Of a stretch of 64,000 nucleotides of DNA, positions 1 through 6,463 are shown in pieces. The notes beneath the pieces were generated by a model. That model searched no databases, was not told the DNA's origin, and was given only the letters and a program-made list of their open reading frames with translations. The number at the start of each line of letters is the position of its first letter. The stretch's first letter is position 1. Location of the stretch: NCBI RefSeq assembly GCF_900112865.1, contig NZ_FONH01000018.1:1-64000 (forward strand). The letters run 5' to 3'. The stretch comes from Dyella marensis (GTDB lineage Bacteria > Pseudomonadota > Gammaproteobacteria > Xanthomonadales > Rhodanobacteraceae). A program made the translations under genes and the position numbers.

Positions 1-106
1 GGGAGAAGGTGGCGGCAGCCGGATGAGGGTGCGGGCGGAGCGGTGAATATCACTCTTGCGCTCCGCCCGTACCCTCACCCCAACCCCTCTCCCGGCGGGA
101 GAGGGG
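1..106. repeat. Mosaic palindromic repeat (family 2), cut by window edge
   Basis: Two adjacent hairpins lie just upstream of aroE. The arms at 25-42 and 59-76 pair with one mismatch around a 16-nt loop. The second has perfect 10-bp arms at 84-93 and 97-106 around a 3-nt loop. The same building blocks recur at 62201-62470 in the opposite order and orientation, so this is a dispersed intergenic repeat and not a terminator made for one gene. The element probably continues to the left of the window. Confidence 0.7.
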
Positions 107-176
107 CTTTACAATGTGCGGCTGCGGTCGACTGCCCTGCCTCGCGGCGGCCGCCATCCATTCCAAGGAGCATTCG

Positions 177-1007
177 ATGAGCGCAGCGCAGTTCGCCGTC
201 TTCGGCCACCCGATCGCCCACTCCCTGTCGCCGCAGATCCACCAGGCCTTCGCGCGGCAGTTCGGCATCGCGCTGGAATACCGCACCATCGATGCCGCGC
301 CGGCCGAATTCGCCGCCAGCGTGCGGCGCTTCTTCGCCGCGGGCGGGCGCGGCGCCAATGTCACCCTGCCGCACAAGGCGGCCGCGTTCGAGCTGGCCGA
401 CGAGCGCAGCGAGGCCGCTGTCCGCGTCGGCACGGCCAATGTGCTCACCCCGCTGCCCGATGGCCGCCTCGCCGCCCACAACACCGACGGCGCCGGCCTG
501 GTGCGCGACCTCACCGAGCGCCACCGCATGGACCTGCGCGGCCACGACGCCCTGCTGCTGGGCGCCGGCGGCGCGGCGCGCGGCGTGGCCTGGTCGCTGC
601 TCGACGCCGGCGTGCGCACGCTGACCATCGTCAACCGCACGCCGGAAACCGCCGACGCGCTGGCCGACGCCATCGGCGAGCCGGCCCGCGCGCATACCCG
701 CTACTGGGAAGACCTGGACGACATCGGCAGCTTCGACCTGATCATCAATGCCACGTCGGCCGGCGTGCTGGGCAAGCCGCTGGACCTGCCGTTCGGCTTC
801 GTCGGCAACCGCGCCACCTGCTACGACCTCTCCTACGGCAAGGCCGCTGCCGGTTTCGTCGCCTGGGCGCGCGCGGCGAATGCGCTGTATGCCTTCGACG
901 GACTGGGCATGCTGGTGGAAACCGCGGCCGACGCCTTCGAGCTGTGGCACGGCAAGCGCCCCGACACCGACCCGGTGCACGACGCGCTGCGCCGGCAGTA
1001 CGGCTGA
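177..1007 (+). CDS. aroE: Shikimate dehydrogenase (NADP+)
   Basis: Cytoplasmic enzyme that reduces 3-dehydroshikimate to shikimate with NADPH in the chorismate and aromatic amino acid pathway. The 276-residue length is normal for AroE. The N-terminal substrate-binding motif SLSP is at residues 16-19, the catalytic lysine lies in NVTLPHK (K67), and the aspartate is in NTDG (D104). The dinucleotide-binding loop GAGGAA starts near residue 129. The start at 177 is set by AAGGAG at 165-170; a longer in-frame extension upstream would run into the repeat at 1-106. The next gene follows 3 bases after the stop, so the two are probably co-transcribed. Confidence 0.97.
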   Translation: MSAAQFAVFGHPIAHSLSPQIHQAFARQFGIALEYRTIDAAPAEFAASVRRFFAAGGRGANVTLPHKAAAFELADERSEAAVRVGTANVLTPLPDGRLAAHNTDGAGLVRDLTERHRMDLRGHDALLLGAGGAARGVAWSLLDAGVRTLTIVNRTPETADALADAIGEPARAHTRYWEDLDDIGSFDLIINATSAGVLGKPLDLPFGFVGNRATCYDLSYGKAAAGFVAWARAANALYAFDGLGMLVETAADAFELWHGKRPDTDPVHDALRRQYG

Positions 1008-1010
1008 GCG

Positions 1011-1274
1011 ATGAGCCTGGCCTGCCGCCCCGGCTGCGGCGCCTGCTGCATCGCGCCGTCGATCAGCTCGCCGATCCCCGGCATGCCGCAGGGCAAGCCC
1101 GCCGGAGTGCGCTGCGCACAGCTCACCGACGACCATCGCTGCGCGATCTTCGGCCGGCCCGAGCGGCCGGCGGTGTGTTCGCGGCTGCGGCCGGAGCCGG
1201 CGATGTGCGGCGACAGCCATACGCATGCGATGCGTTACCTGCAGGCCATGGAAGCGGCCACGGTATCGCACTGA
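1011..1274 (+). CDS. YkgJ-family cysteine cluster protein
   Basis: Small 87-residue protein with the YkgJ/zinc- or iron-chelating pattern. It has an N-terminal CRPGCGACC cluster, a further CAQL and C-A-I-F-G-RP block, and late cysteines near VCSRLRPEP and AMCGD. Members are thought to bind a metal or Fe-S centre through these cysteines, but the biochemical role is not established. It starts 3 bases after the aroE stop without a strong ribosome site of its own, which suggests translational coupling. No signal peptide or membrane segment is visible. Confidence 0.85.
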   Translation: MSLACRPGCGACCIAPSISSPIPGMPQGKPAGVRCAQLTDDHRCAIFGRPERPAVCSRLRPEPAMCGDSHTHAMRYLQAMEAATVSH

Positions 1275-1319
1275 TCGAGTGCCTTCCGGCCAGGCTCTGC
1301 GTTTCGACGGCCGACCATG

Positions 1320-1335
1320 GTTTAGACGTCTAAAC
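1320..1335. promoter_or_regulatory. Perfect 16-bp palindrome upstream of PNGase A gene
   Basis: GTTTAGACGTCTAAAC is a perfect palindrome about 120 bases ahead of the next start codon. A further half-like element, AGTTTAG, follows at 1339-1345. The size and symmetry are those of a dimeric repressor operator. The core AGACGTCT equals the enterobacterial MetJ met-box, but no methionine gene is near, so the cognate regulator is unknown. Confidence 0.55.
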
Positions 1336-1358
1336 GATAGTTTAGCAAGCTCCTGCGA

Positions 1359-1390
1359 AAGATGCGATGTACTAGGAAATTTCGCATCTT
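1359..1390. promoter_or_regulatory. Inverted repeat AAGATGCGA/TCGCATCTT in leader
   Basis: Perfect 9-bp arms (1359-1367 and 1382-1390) are separated by 14 bases. A third partial copy, ATTCGCAT, is at 1398-1405. It could be a second operator or an RNA hairpin in the leader of the PNGase A gene. No T-run follows, so it does not look like a terminator. Confidence 0.4.
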
Positions 1391-1453
1391 AGGAAGATTC
1401 GCATGCTAGCGTTCCCCGACCAGGGGGGCCACATCATGCGGGGAGTAAGCATC

Positions 1454-3229
1454 ATGTCGTCGAAGGGTTCCGTACGTCTCGGCCCGGCGATCGCCGGGCT
1501 GTTTGCAGTGTTGGGGAGCATGGCAACGGCGCACGCGGCGGCGGGGGATCCGCCGATCGGCGCGAAGGGCGTGGTGGTGGCCGATCCGGCCGTGCCGCGT
1601 CCGCCGGGCACGCCGTGCGTGGTGGAGTTGTTCAACGACGACGTCTTCAACGATTTCAACGCCCGACCCTACGACTACGCGCCGCCCGCCGGCTGCGCGG
1701 GGCGCTGGTCCAAGGTGGTGCTGGAAGCCGATTTCTCGGTGACCGCCGGGCGCCAGTTCGACCGCACCGCCACCTTCTGGCTGGGCGGCGTAAACATCTA
1801 TTTCGGTACCACGCAGGAGCCCTCCGCCACGGTGTCGCCGAGCTGGCACGTGGAGCGCGACCTCACCGATTACGACGCGCTGCTGCGCAACGCCGGCAAG
1901 GGCCAGGCGGTGCTCGGCAATGTCGTCAACGACACCTATACCGGCGTGATCCACGGCAGCGCGCGCCTGCTGTTCTATCCCGCCTCGCTGATCGCACCCG
2001 CCGCGCCGGTGCCGGATGCGGTGTATCCGCTGGGCGCCGATCCGATCGGCAACACCGCCACGCTCAACACCGCCGACGACAAGCTGTCGAAGACGCTGAC
2101 CCTGCCGCGCAACGTGGTGCGCGCGTACCTGGATGTGTTCGCGCAGAGCCAGAGCGGCGACGAGTTCTGGTACACCTGCGTGCCGGACCAGTACGCGGCG
2201 CAGACCGAGGAATGCGGCGGCGGCAACTTCCGCGAGGCCGAGGTGAGCATCGACGGCCAGCCGGCCGGCGTGGCGCCGATCTATCCGTGGATCTACACCG
2301 GCGGCATCGATCCTTATATGTGGCGTCCGACCACCGGTGTGCAGACGCTGAACTTCATGCCGTATCGCGTCGACCTCACCCCGTTCGCCGGCCAGCTCAG
2401 CGACGGCAGCCCGCACGAAGTGGCGGTGAGCGTGGCCGGCGCGCACGGCTATTTCTCGGCCACCGCAGCGTTGCTGGTGTATCGCGATCCGCACGCCAAG
2501 CAGGTGGTCGGTCGTGTCACGCGCAATACGCTCGCCGGCCAGGCGCCGACGCCGACCATCGGCGACACGCTGGTCACTGATGGCAGCGGCAACCTGAGCG
2601 GCGACATCACCACCGAGCTGACGCGGCAGTTCGTGATCGAGGGCTATACGACCAGCTCCAAGGGGCGCGTGGAGAGTTCGGTGACGGAGACGGTGGGCTT
2701 CGACGACACGCAGAGCTTCGTCATCAATGCCAACACTTTCCACCAGATCTCCGCCCAGGTCACCAGCGTCGACAGCGTCAGCCGCAGCCGGATCGGGCCC
2801 TTGCTGACGGTGGAGTCGCGCCAGCAGGCGTCCTATCCGTTGCGCGTGGACTACAACCAGACGCTCGCCACCGACGGCAGCCTCAGCGCGGCCAGCACCG
2901 TGCACCAGGGCCTGACCAGCCATGCCGAGCGGCGCTGGCTTGGCTTCCCGACTTATGCGGCGGACCTGAGCAATACCGTCGATACTGGCGACACGCTCAA
3001 CTTCGACGCCAGCGGCGCGCTCACCAGCCACACTGGCCAGCACAGCACGCAGGGTTATCGCTTCAGCGACAGCTACGGCAGCTGCTATCGGGTGGACCTG
3101 GCCACCGATAGCGGTGCGCTGAGCAGCTACGCCTCCGGCGCCGGCTGCCCCGGCGGGCAGAACCGCGTGTGGTGGATCGCCCACTCGGACGGTTCGCCGG
3201 ACAGCCGCAACCTGCAGGTGCTCTGGTAA
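1454..3229 (+). CDS. Secreted PNGase A-like peptide-N-glycosidase (glycoamidase)
   Basis: 591-residue exported protein with the peptide-N4-(N-acetyl-beta-glucosaminyl)asparagine amidase A fold pattern. Typical blocks are ELFNDDVFNDF, the YDYAPPAGC segment, FDRTATFWLGGVNIYFGTT, and the later IYPWIYTGG and MPYRVDLTPF. In plants and fungi this family releases N-glycans from glycopeptides; a bacterial copy suggests use of eukaryotic glycoproteins. A signal peptide covers residues 1-28 (cleavage after AHA). I chose the ATG at 1454 because GGGGAG at 1439-1444 precedes it and the signal peptide then starts correctly. In-frame ATGs at 1403 (with AGGAAG upstream) and 1436 are alternatives. Two candidate regulatory palindromes lie upstream. 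Family confidence is good; the substrate is inferred. Confidence 0.85.
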   Translation: MSSKGSVRLGPAIAGLFAVLGSMATAHAAAGDPPIGAKGVVVADPAVPRPPGTPCVVELFNDDVFNDFNARPYDYAPPAGCAGRWSKVVLEADFSVTAGRQFDRTATFWLGGVNIYFGTTQEPSATVSPSWHVERDLTDYDALLRNAGKGQAVLGNVVNDTYTGVIHGSARLLFYPASLIAPAAPVPDAVYPLGADPIGNTATLNTADDKLSKTLTLPRNVVRAYLDVFAQSQSGDEFWYTCVPDQYAAQTEECGGGNFREAEVSIDGQPAGVAPIYPWIYTGGIDPYMWRPTTGVQTLNFMPYRVDLTPFAGQLSDGSPHEVAVSVAGAHGYFSATAALLVYRDPHAKQVVGRVTRNTLAGQAPTPTIGDTLVTDGSGNLSGDITTELTRQFVIEGYTTSSKGRVESSVTETVGFDDTQSFVINANTFHQISAQVTSVDSVSRSRIGPLLTVESRQQASYPLRVDYNQTLATDGSLSAASTVHQGLTSHAERRWLGFPTYAADLSNTVDTGDTLNFDASGALTSHTGQHSTQGYRFSDSYGSCYRVDLATDSGALSSYASGAGCPGGQNRVWWIAHSDGSPDSRNLQVLW

Positions 3230-3234
3230 GAGGC

Positions 3235-3266
3235 GGGCGCGCGCCGCCGTTGTGCGGCGCGCGCCC
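3235..3266 (+). terminator. GC-rich hairpin after PNGase A gene
   Basis: A perfect 13-bp stem of GC pairs with a 6-nt loop starts 6 bases after the stop codon. There is no U-tract, so intrinsic termination is uncertain, but the position fits a 3' end structure. Confidence 0.5.
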
Positions 3267-3385
3267 GATCCGGTTATCCGTTCGGCCGGCATGCGTGCGC
3301 GCAGGCTTGCTTTTTCCGGGCAACATCTCCGCAATATCGCCTCTCTAAGCTGGCGCGCCCCGCGTCTCCCCACGCTGAAGCCGCC

Positions 3386-4354
3386 ATGTCCGATCTTTCA
3401 TTCCCCCGCCGCACGGTTGGTGCGGCCCGTTACGCCCTGCTGATCCTCGTCGTGCTGCTGGCCGGCGCCGGCGGCGTGATCGCCTTGGTGTTGCATGCCA
3501 ACCGCGACGCGCCGGCGCTGACCGAAACCGCCGCCGCGGACAGCGGCGAAATCCATCGCGAGGGTGCGCCGGGCGGCGTGACCGAACTGCTGAAGCGCGC
3601 CCGCGCCTCGGTCGCGCAGCAGCGCCTGCTGTCGCCGGCCGGTGACAACGCAGTGGAGTGGTATCTGCGTGTGCTGAAGCAGGAACCGGGCAATCCGGTC
3701 GCCCAGGATGCGCTGCGCGAACTGTTCCCCTTCGCCGCCAATGCCGCCGAACAGACCATCGGCCAGGGCAATGCCGCCGAGGCGCAACGCGAGATCGAGT
3801 TGCTGGCACGCGCCGATCCCGGCAATTACACACTGACCATCCTGCGCGCCAAGCTGCAGGCGCAGGTCCAGGTCGTGGAAGACCAGCGGCGCAAGGAAGA
3901 ACAGCAGGCGCAGGCGGCGGCGCAGAAGGCGCAGGCGCGTCCCGCTCAGGCGCCGGCATCGACCGCACCGGTCGTGGCGACTGCGCCGGCACCGCCGCCG
4001 GCCAGCCATCCGACACCCGTCGCGGCGCCGGAGACCACGCCGCCGCCCGCGCCGCGTCCCGCCATGCCGGTCGCCGCCACCGCGGCGAGCACCTTGCCCG
4101 TGCTTACGCGTCGCGTCGAACCGTATTACCCGGACGACGCCCGCCGCACGCGTCGACAGGGTTGGGTGGATGTGCGCTTTACCGTCGAGGCCGATGGTTC
4201 GGTCAGTCATGCCGGCGTGATCGGCGCCGATCCGCGCAACGTGTTCGACCGCTCCGCACTTACCGCGGTGGAACGCTGGCAATTCAATCCGGGTACGCGC
4301 AACGGCGCGGCGGTGCCGATGGAAGTGAAGCAGCGCATCGAGTTCCGTCAGTAA
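3386..4354 (+). CDS. TonB-family energy transducer with N-terminal repeat-like module
   Basis: 322-residue inner-membrane protein. One N-terminal transmembrane helix (about residues 13-36) is followed by a periplasmic helical module (about 60-165), an Ala/Gln-rich then Pro-rich linker (about 165-236), and a C-terminal TonB domain (about 237-322). The TonB domain carries the signature VEPYYPDDARR and the closing W-F-P strand pattern. TonB proteins pass proton-motive energy to outer-membrane receptors; no exbB or exbD is adjacent. The helical module is repeated in the lipoprotein at 4826-5359, which lacks the TonB domain. Probably a specialised paralogue, not the main TonB of the cell. Confidence 0.85.
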   Translation: MSDLSFPRRTVGAARYALLILVVLLAGAGGVIALVLHANRDAPALTETAAADSGEIHREGAPGGVTELLKRARASVAQQRLLSPAGDNAVEWYLRVLKQEPGNPVAQDALRELFPFAANAAEQTIGQGNAAEAQREIELLARADPGNYTLTILRAKLQAQVQVVEDQRRKEEQQAQAAAQKAQARPAQAPASTAPVVATAPAPPPASHPTPVAAPETTPPPAPRPAMPVAATAASTLPVLTRRVEPYYPDDARRTRRQGWVDVRFTVEADGSVSHAGVIGADPRNVFDRSALTAVERWQFNPGTRNGAAVPMEVKQRIEFRQ

Positions 4355-4400
4355 GGCGGGCGCGGCGCATAATCGCCGCCTGCCCTAACGGAGAACCGCC

Positions 4401-4703
4401 ATGCGCAAGGCCATGCCCGCCCTGTTCCTGCTCGCCGCCTGCGTCGCCACCGGCGCGTGCCACGACATGACGCATGCGAATAACGCCGACACGAAACCGG
4501 TCGCGGGCTTCGTCACCGACATGGCCGGCTTCGAAGCCTTTATCGCCACGCATCCGACGCCCGCGCAGTTCCACGCGCGCTATCCGGACGTGCAGCTGGT
4601 GATGCCCGACACCATGACCACCATGGAAATGCGCAGCAACAACAGCCGCTACTTCCCCGAGCTGGACAAGGACGGCCGCATCACCGGCGGCGGTTTCCGC
4701 TGA
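4401..4703 (+). CDS. Small putative lipoprotein, unknown function
   Basis: 100 residues with an N-terminal export signal. LAAC at residues 11-14 fits a lipobox, and TGAC at 17-20 is a second possibility. A CGGAG-type ribosome site lies 8 bases upstream. The mature part has no recognised domain; it is rich in M, T and D, with a YPDVQLVMPDTMTTMEMR segment and a C-terminal GRITGGGFR. It sits between the TonB protein and a related lipoprotein on the same strand, so a common envelope role is possible. Nothing more specific can be supported. Confidence 0.65.
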   Translation: MRKAMPALFLLAACVATGACHDMTHANNADTKPVAGFVTDMAGFEAFIATHPTPAQFHARYPDVQLVMPDTMTTMEMRSNNSRYFPELDKDGRITGGGFR

Positions 4704-4825
4704 TCGTCACAAAGCGATTGCCAAGCACGTCACATCGCTGACATCTGCCAGGGCTACCGTGGCGCGCCGTCGGACTGCGTGAAATGCGCGTGTACGACGA
4801 CACTCCCCTCCATCGGCCAGGTGTC

Positions 4826-5359
4826 ATGTCCCGTGTGTTCCCCGCCGCGTTGCCCCGACGCGGCCTGGTAGTTTCCTTCGCGCTGATCGCCATCATGGCA
4901 ATCGCCGCGTGCACGCCCGCCGCGGATGGCGCGGGTACACAAGCCAAGGGACCGGCGGCAGCCAGCAGCGGCCAGGACAGCGGCGTGTCGATCATGCTGG
5001 GCCTGGCCAAGACGGCGGTGGACGAAAAACGGCTGATCGCGCCGGCCGGCGCCAATGCGTTCGAGTTCTATCTCAGCGCCTTGCAGCTGGAACCGGACAA
5101 TGCGGCTGCTACGGCCGGCCTGCATGAACTGTTCGAGCCGGCGGCCGACGATATCGAGCGCGCGATCAACGACAACAATCTCGACGAGGCGCAACGCGAG
5201 CTGTCCCTGCTGCGCGAATTCGACGGCACCAACTACAAGCTCGCCCTGCTCGGCGGCAAGCTGGATGCGCAGCGGCAGATCCAGGTGCGCGAGGACGAGG
5301 CGCGTGCGGCGGTGATTCAGTCGCAGGCGACGTCTTCTTCCGCCGTACCTGCGCAGTAA
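4826..5359 (+). CDS. Lipoprotein paralogue of the TonB-protein periplasmic module
   Basis: 177-residue lipoprotein; the lipobox IAAC puts the lipidated cysteine at residue 29. The body (RLIAPAGANAFEFYLSAL, then EAQRELSLLREFDGTNY) closely tracks the corresponding part of the TonB-family protein at 3386 (RLLSPAGDNAVEWYLRVL, EAQREIELLARADPGNY). It stops before the Pro-rich linker and has no TonB domain. The two genes look like a duplication with loss or gain of the energy-transducing end. The ATG at 4826 gives a normal lipoprotein signal; an in-frame ATG at 4784 would add 14 unneeded residues. Function unknown. Confidence 0.7.
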   Translation: MSRVFPAALPRRGLVVSFALIAIMAIAACTPAADGAGTQAKGPAAASSGQDSGVSIMLGLAKTAVDEKRLIAPAGANAFEFYLSALQLEPDNAAATAGLHELFEPAADDIERAINDNNLDEAQRELSLLREFDGTNYKLALLGGKLDAQRQIQVREDEARAAVIQSQATSSSAVPAQ

Positions 5360-5364
5360 CGGCT

Positions 5365-5451
5365 GTAGGTTGGGGTGAGCCGCAGGCAAACCCCAACATC
5401 GAGACCCATGCATATACCTGTTGGGGTTCGCTTGCGCTCACCCCAACCTAC
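5365..5451. repeat. Long inverted repeat, family 1 (GTAGGTTGGGGTGAGC ends)
   Basis: An outer 16-bp perfect inverted repeat (5365-5380 and 5436-5451) continues inward as an imperfect hairpin. It fills the space between two convergent genes, and its right arm supplies the TAG stop of the phosphatase gene at 5448. Related copies are at 6343-6444, 15306-15397 and 58741-58834. Confidence 0.85.
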
Positions 5452-5780
5452 CTCAATAGCGGGCTGGCCTTGCGCAGCAGCAGCTCGACCAGTTCGGGCT
5501 GCATGAAGTCGTAGTCGTCGGGAATGCCGAGCACCACCACGCGCTTGTCCTTGAGTTGACGCGCGTGGCGCGATTGCAGCTGGCGCCGGTGCGCGTTCTC
5601 CATCACCACGATGAGTCCGGCCCAGTCCAGATGCTCGGCCGACAGCGGCGTGTCGGCATCCGGCGCGAGACCGGCGGAATCGACTTCCACGCCGGGCCAA
5701 TCGCGGAACACCTGCTCCGCCGTCGGACTGCGCAGCCGGTTGCGGCTGCACAGGAACAGGACGCGCAACGGAGTGCTCAT
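5448..5780 (-). CDS. Low-molecular-weight protein-tyrosine-phosphatase-like protein
   Basis: 110-residue cytoplasmic protein. The phosphate-binding loop CSRNRLRS is at residues 11-18 (C11 nucleophile, R17), matching the C-X5-R-S signature. An acid-loop candidate, IPDDYDF, is near the C-terminus. It is shorter than the usual ~150-residue LMW-PTP and matches the compact phosphotyrosine phosphatase group. The start overlaps the stop of the carbonic anhydrase gene (ATGA), so the two are translationally coupled. The stop codon lies inside the repeat at 5365-5451, so the original C-terminus may have been altered by repeat insertion. Confidence 0.85.
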   Translation of the reverse strand: MSTPLRVLFLCSRNRLRSPTAEQVFRDWPGVEVDSAGLAPDADTPLSAEHLDWAGLIVVMENAHRRQLQSRHARQLKDKRVVVLGIPDDYDFMQPELVELLLRKASPLLR

Positions 5781-6313
5781 CCGGCGGCGAGGTACTCGTC
5801 TTTCAAGCGCACGTAATGATCGGCCGAGTAATGCAGCTGCTCGATCTGCTTGTCGCTGAGCAGGCGCACGCACTTCGCCGGATTGCCCACCCACAGCTCG
5901 CGCTCGCCCACCACCTTGCCGGGCGGAATCACCGCGCCGGCGGCGACGAAGCCGTACTTCTTCACCGTGGCGCCGTCGAGCACGGTGGCGTGCATGCCGA
6001 TCAGGCAGTAGTCCTCGATGGTGCAGGCATGGATCACCGCGGCATGGCCGATGGTGACGCCTTCGCCGACCAGGGTGGGAAAGCCGCCGGGCGAGTACGG
6101 TCCGTCGTGGGTGACGTGCACGATGGTGCCGTCCTGCACGTTGCTGCGCGCGCCGATGCGGATGTGGTGGACGTCGCCGCGCAGGACGGCGCCGGGCCAG
6201 ACGGACGCGTCGTCGGCCAGTTCCACGGCGCCGATGACGGTGGCGGCGGGGTCGACGTAGACGCGGGCGCCGAGGGTGGGGGCGATGCCCCGGTAGGTGC
6301 GGAGGTTGCTCAT
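5777..6313 (-). CDS. Gamma-class carbonic anhydrase-like hexapeptide-repeat protein
   Basis: 178-residue left-handed beta-helix protein of the gamma-carbonic anhydrase/YrdA family, active as a trimer. Three zinc-ligand histidines are in place: H66 in GTIVHV, H90 in TIGH and H95 in IHACT. The C-terminal helix with NPAKCVRLLSDKQIEQLHYSA is typical. The MSNLRTYRG start at 6313 matches family length; an in-frame ATG at 6331 has a better purine stretch upstream and is possible. Only 29 bases separate the start from the long inverted repeat at 6343-6444, so any promoter must read through or lie within that repeat. Catalytic activity is not certain, since many family members are inactive as anhydrases. 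Confidence 0.92.
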   Translation of the reverse strand: MSNLRTYRGIAPTLGARVYVDPAATVIGAVELADDASVWPGAVLRGDVHHIRIGARSNVQDGTIVHVTHDGPYSPGGFPTLVGEGVTIGHAAVIHACTIEDYCLIGMHATVLDGATVKKYGFVAAGAVIPPGKVVGERELWVGNPAKCVRLLSDKQIEQLHYSADHYVRLKDEYLAAG

Positions 6314-6342
6314 CGGTGCATTGTCCGCCATTCCACCACCAC

Positions 6343-6444
6343 CCGGCGTAGGTTGGGGTGAGCCGCAGGCGAACCCCAACATGACCACATCCAGGCGTTG
6401 CGCATTGTTGGGGTTCGCCTGCGGCTCACCCCAACCTACGCCGG
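6343..6444. repeat. Long perfect inverted repeat, family 1
   Basis: The arms at 6343-6380 and 6407-6444 are perfectly complementary over 38 bases around a 26-nt loop, which makes this the best-conserved copy. Unlike the other three it lies between two co-directional genes, immediately 5' of the carbonic anhydrase start. In RNA it would form a very strong hairpin. Confidence 0.9.
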
Positions 6445-6463
6445 ACTTTGTCTGGATGGCGGG

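Noticed and set aside
1320-1335. MetJ box
   Set aside because: The core AGACGTCT matches, but MetJ acts on tandem 8-mers next to methionine genes, and MetJ is not expected in Xanthomonadales. Kept only as an unassigned palindrome.
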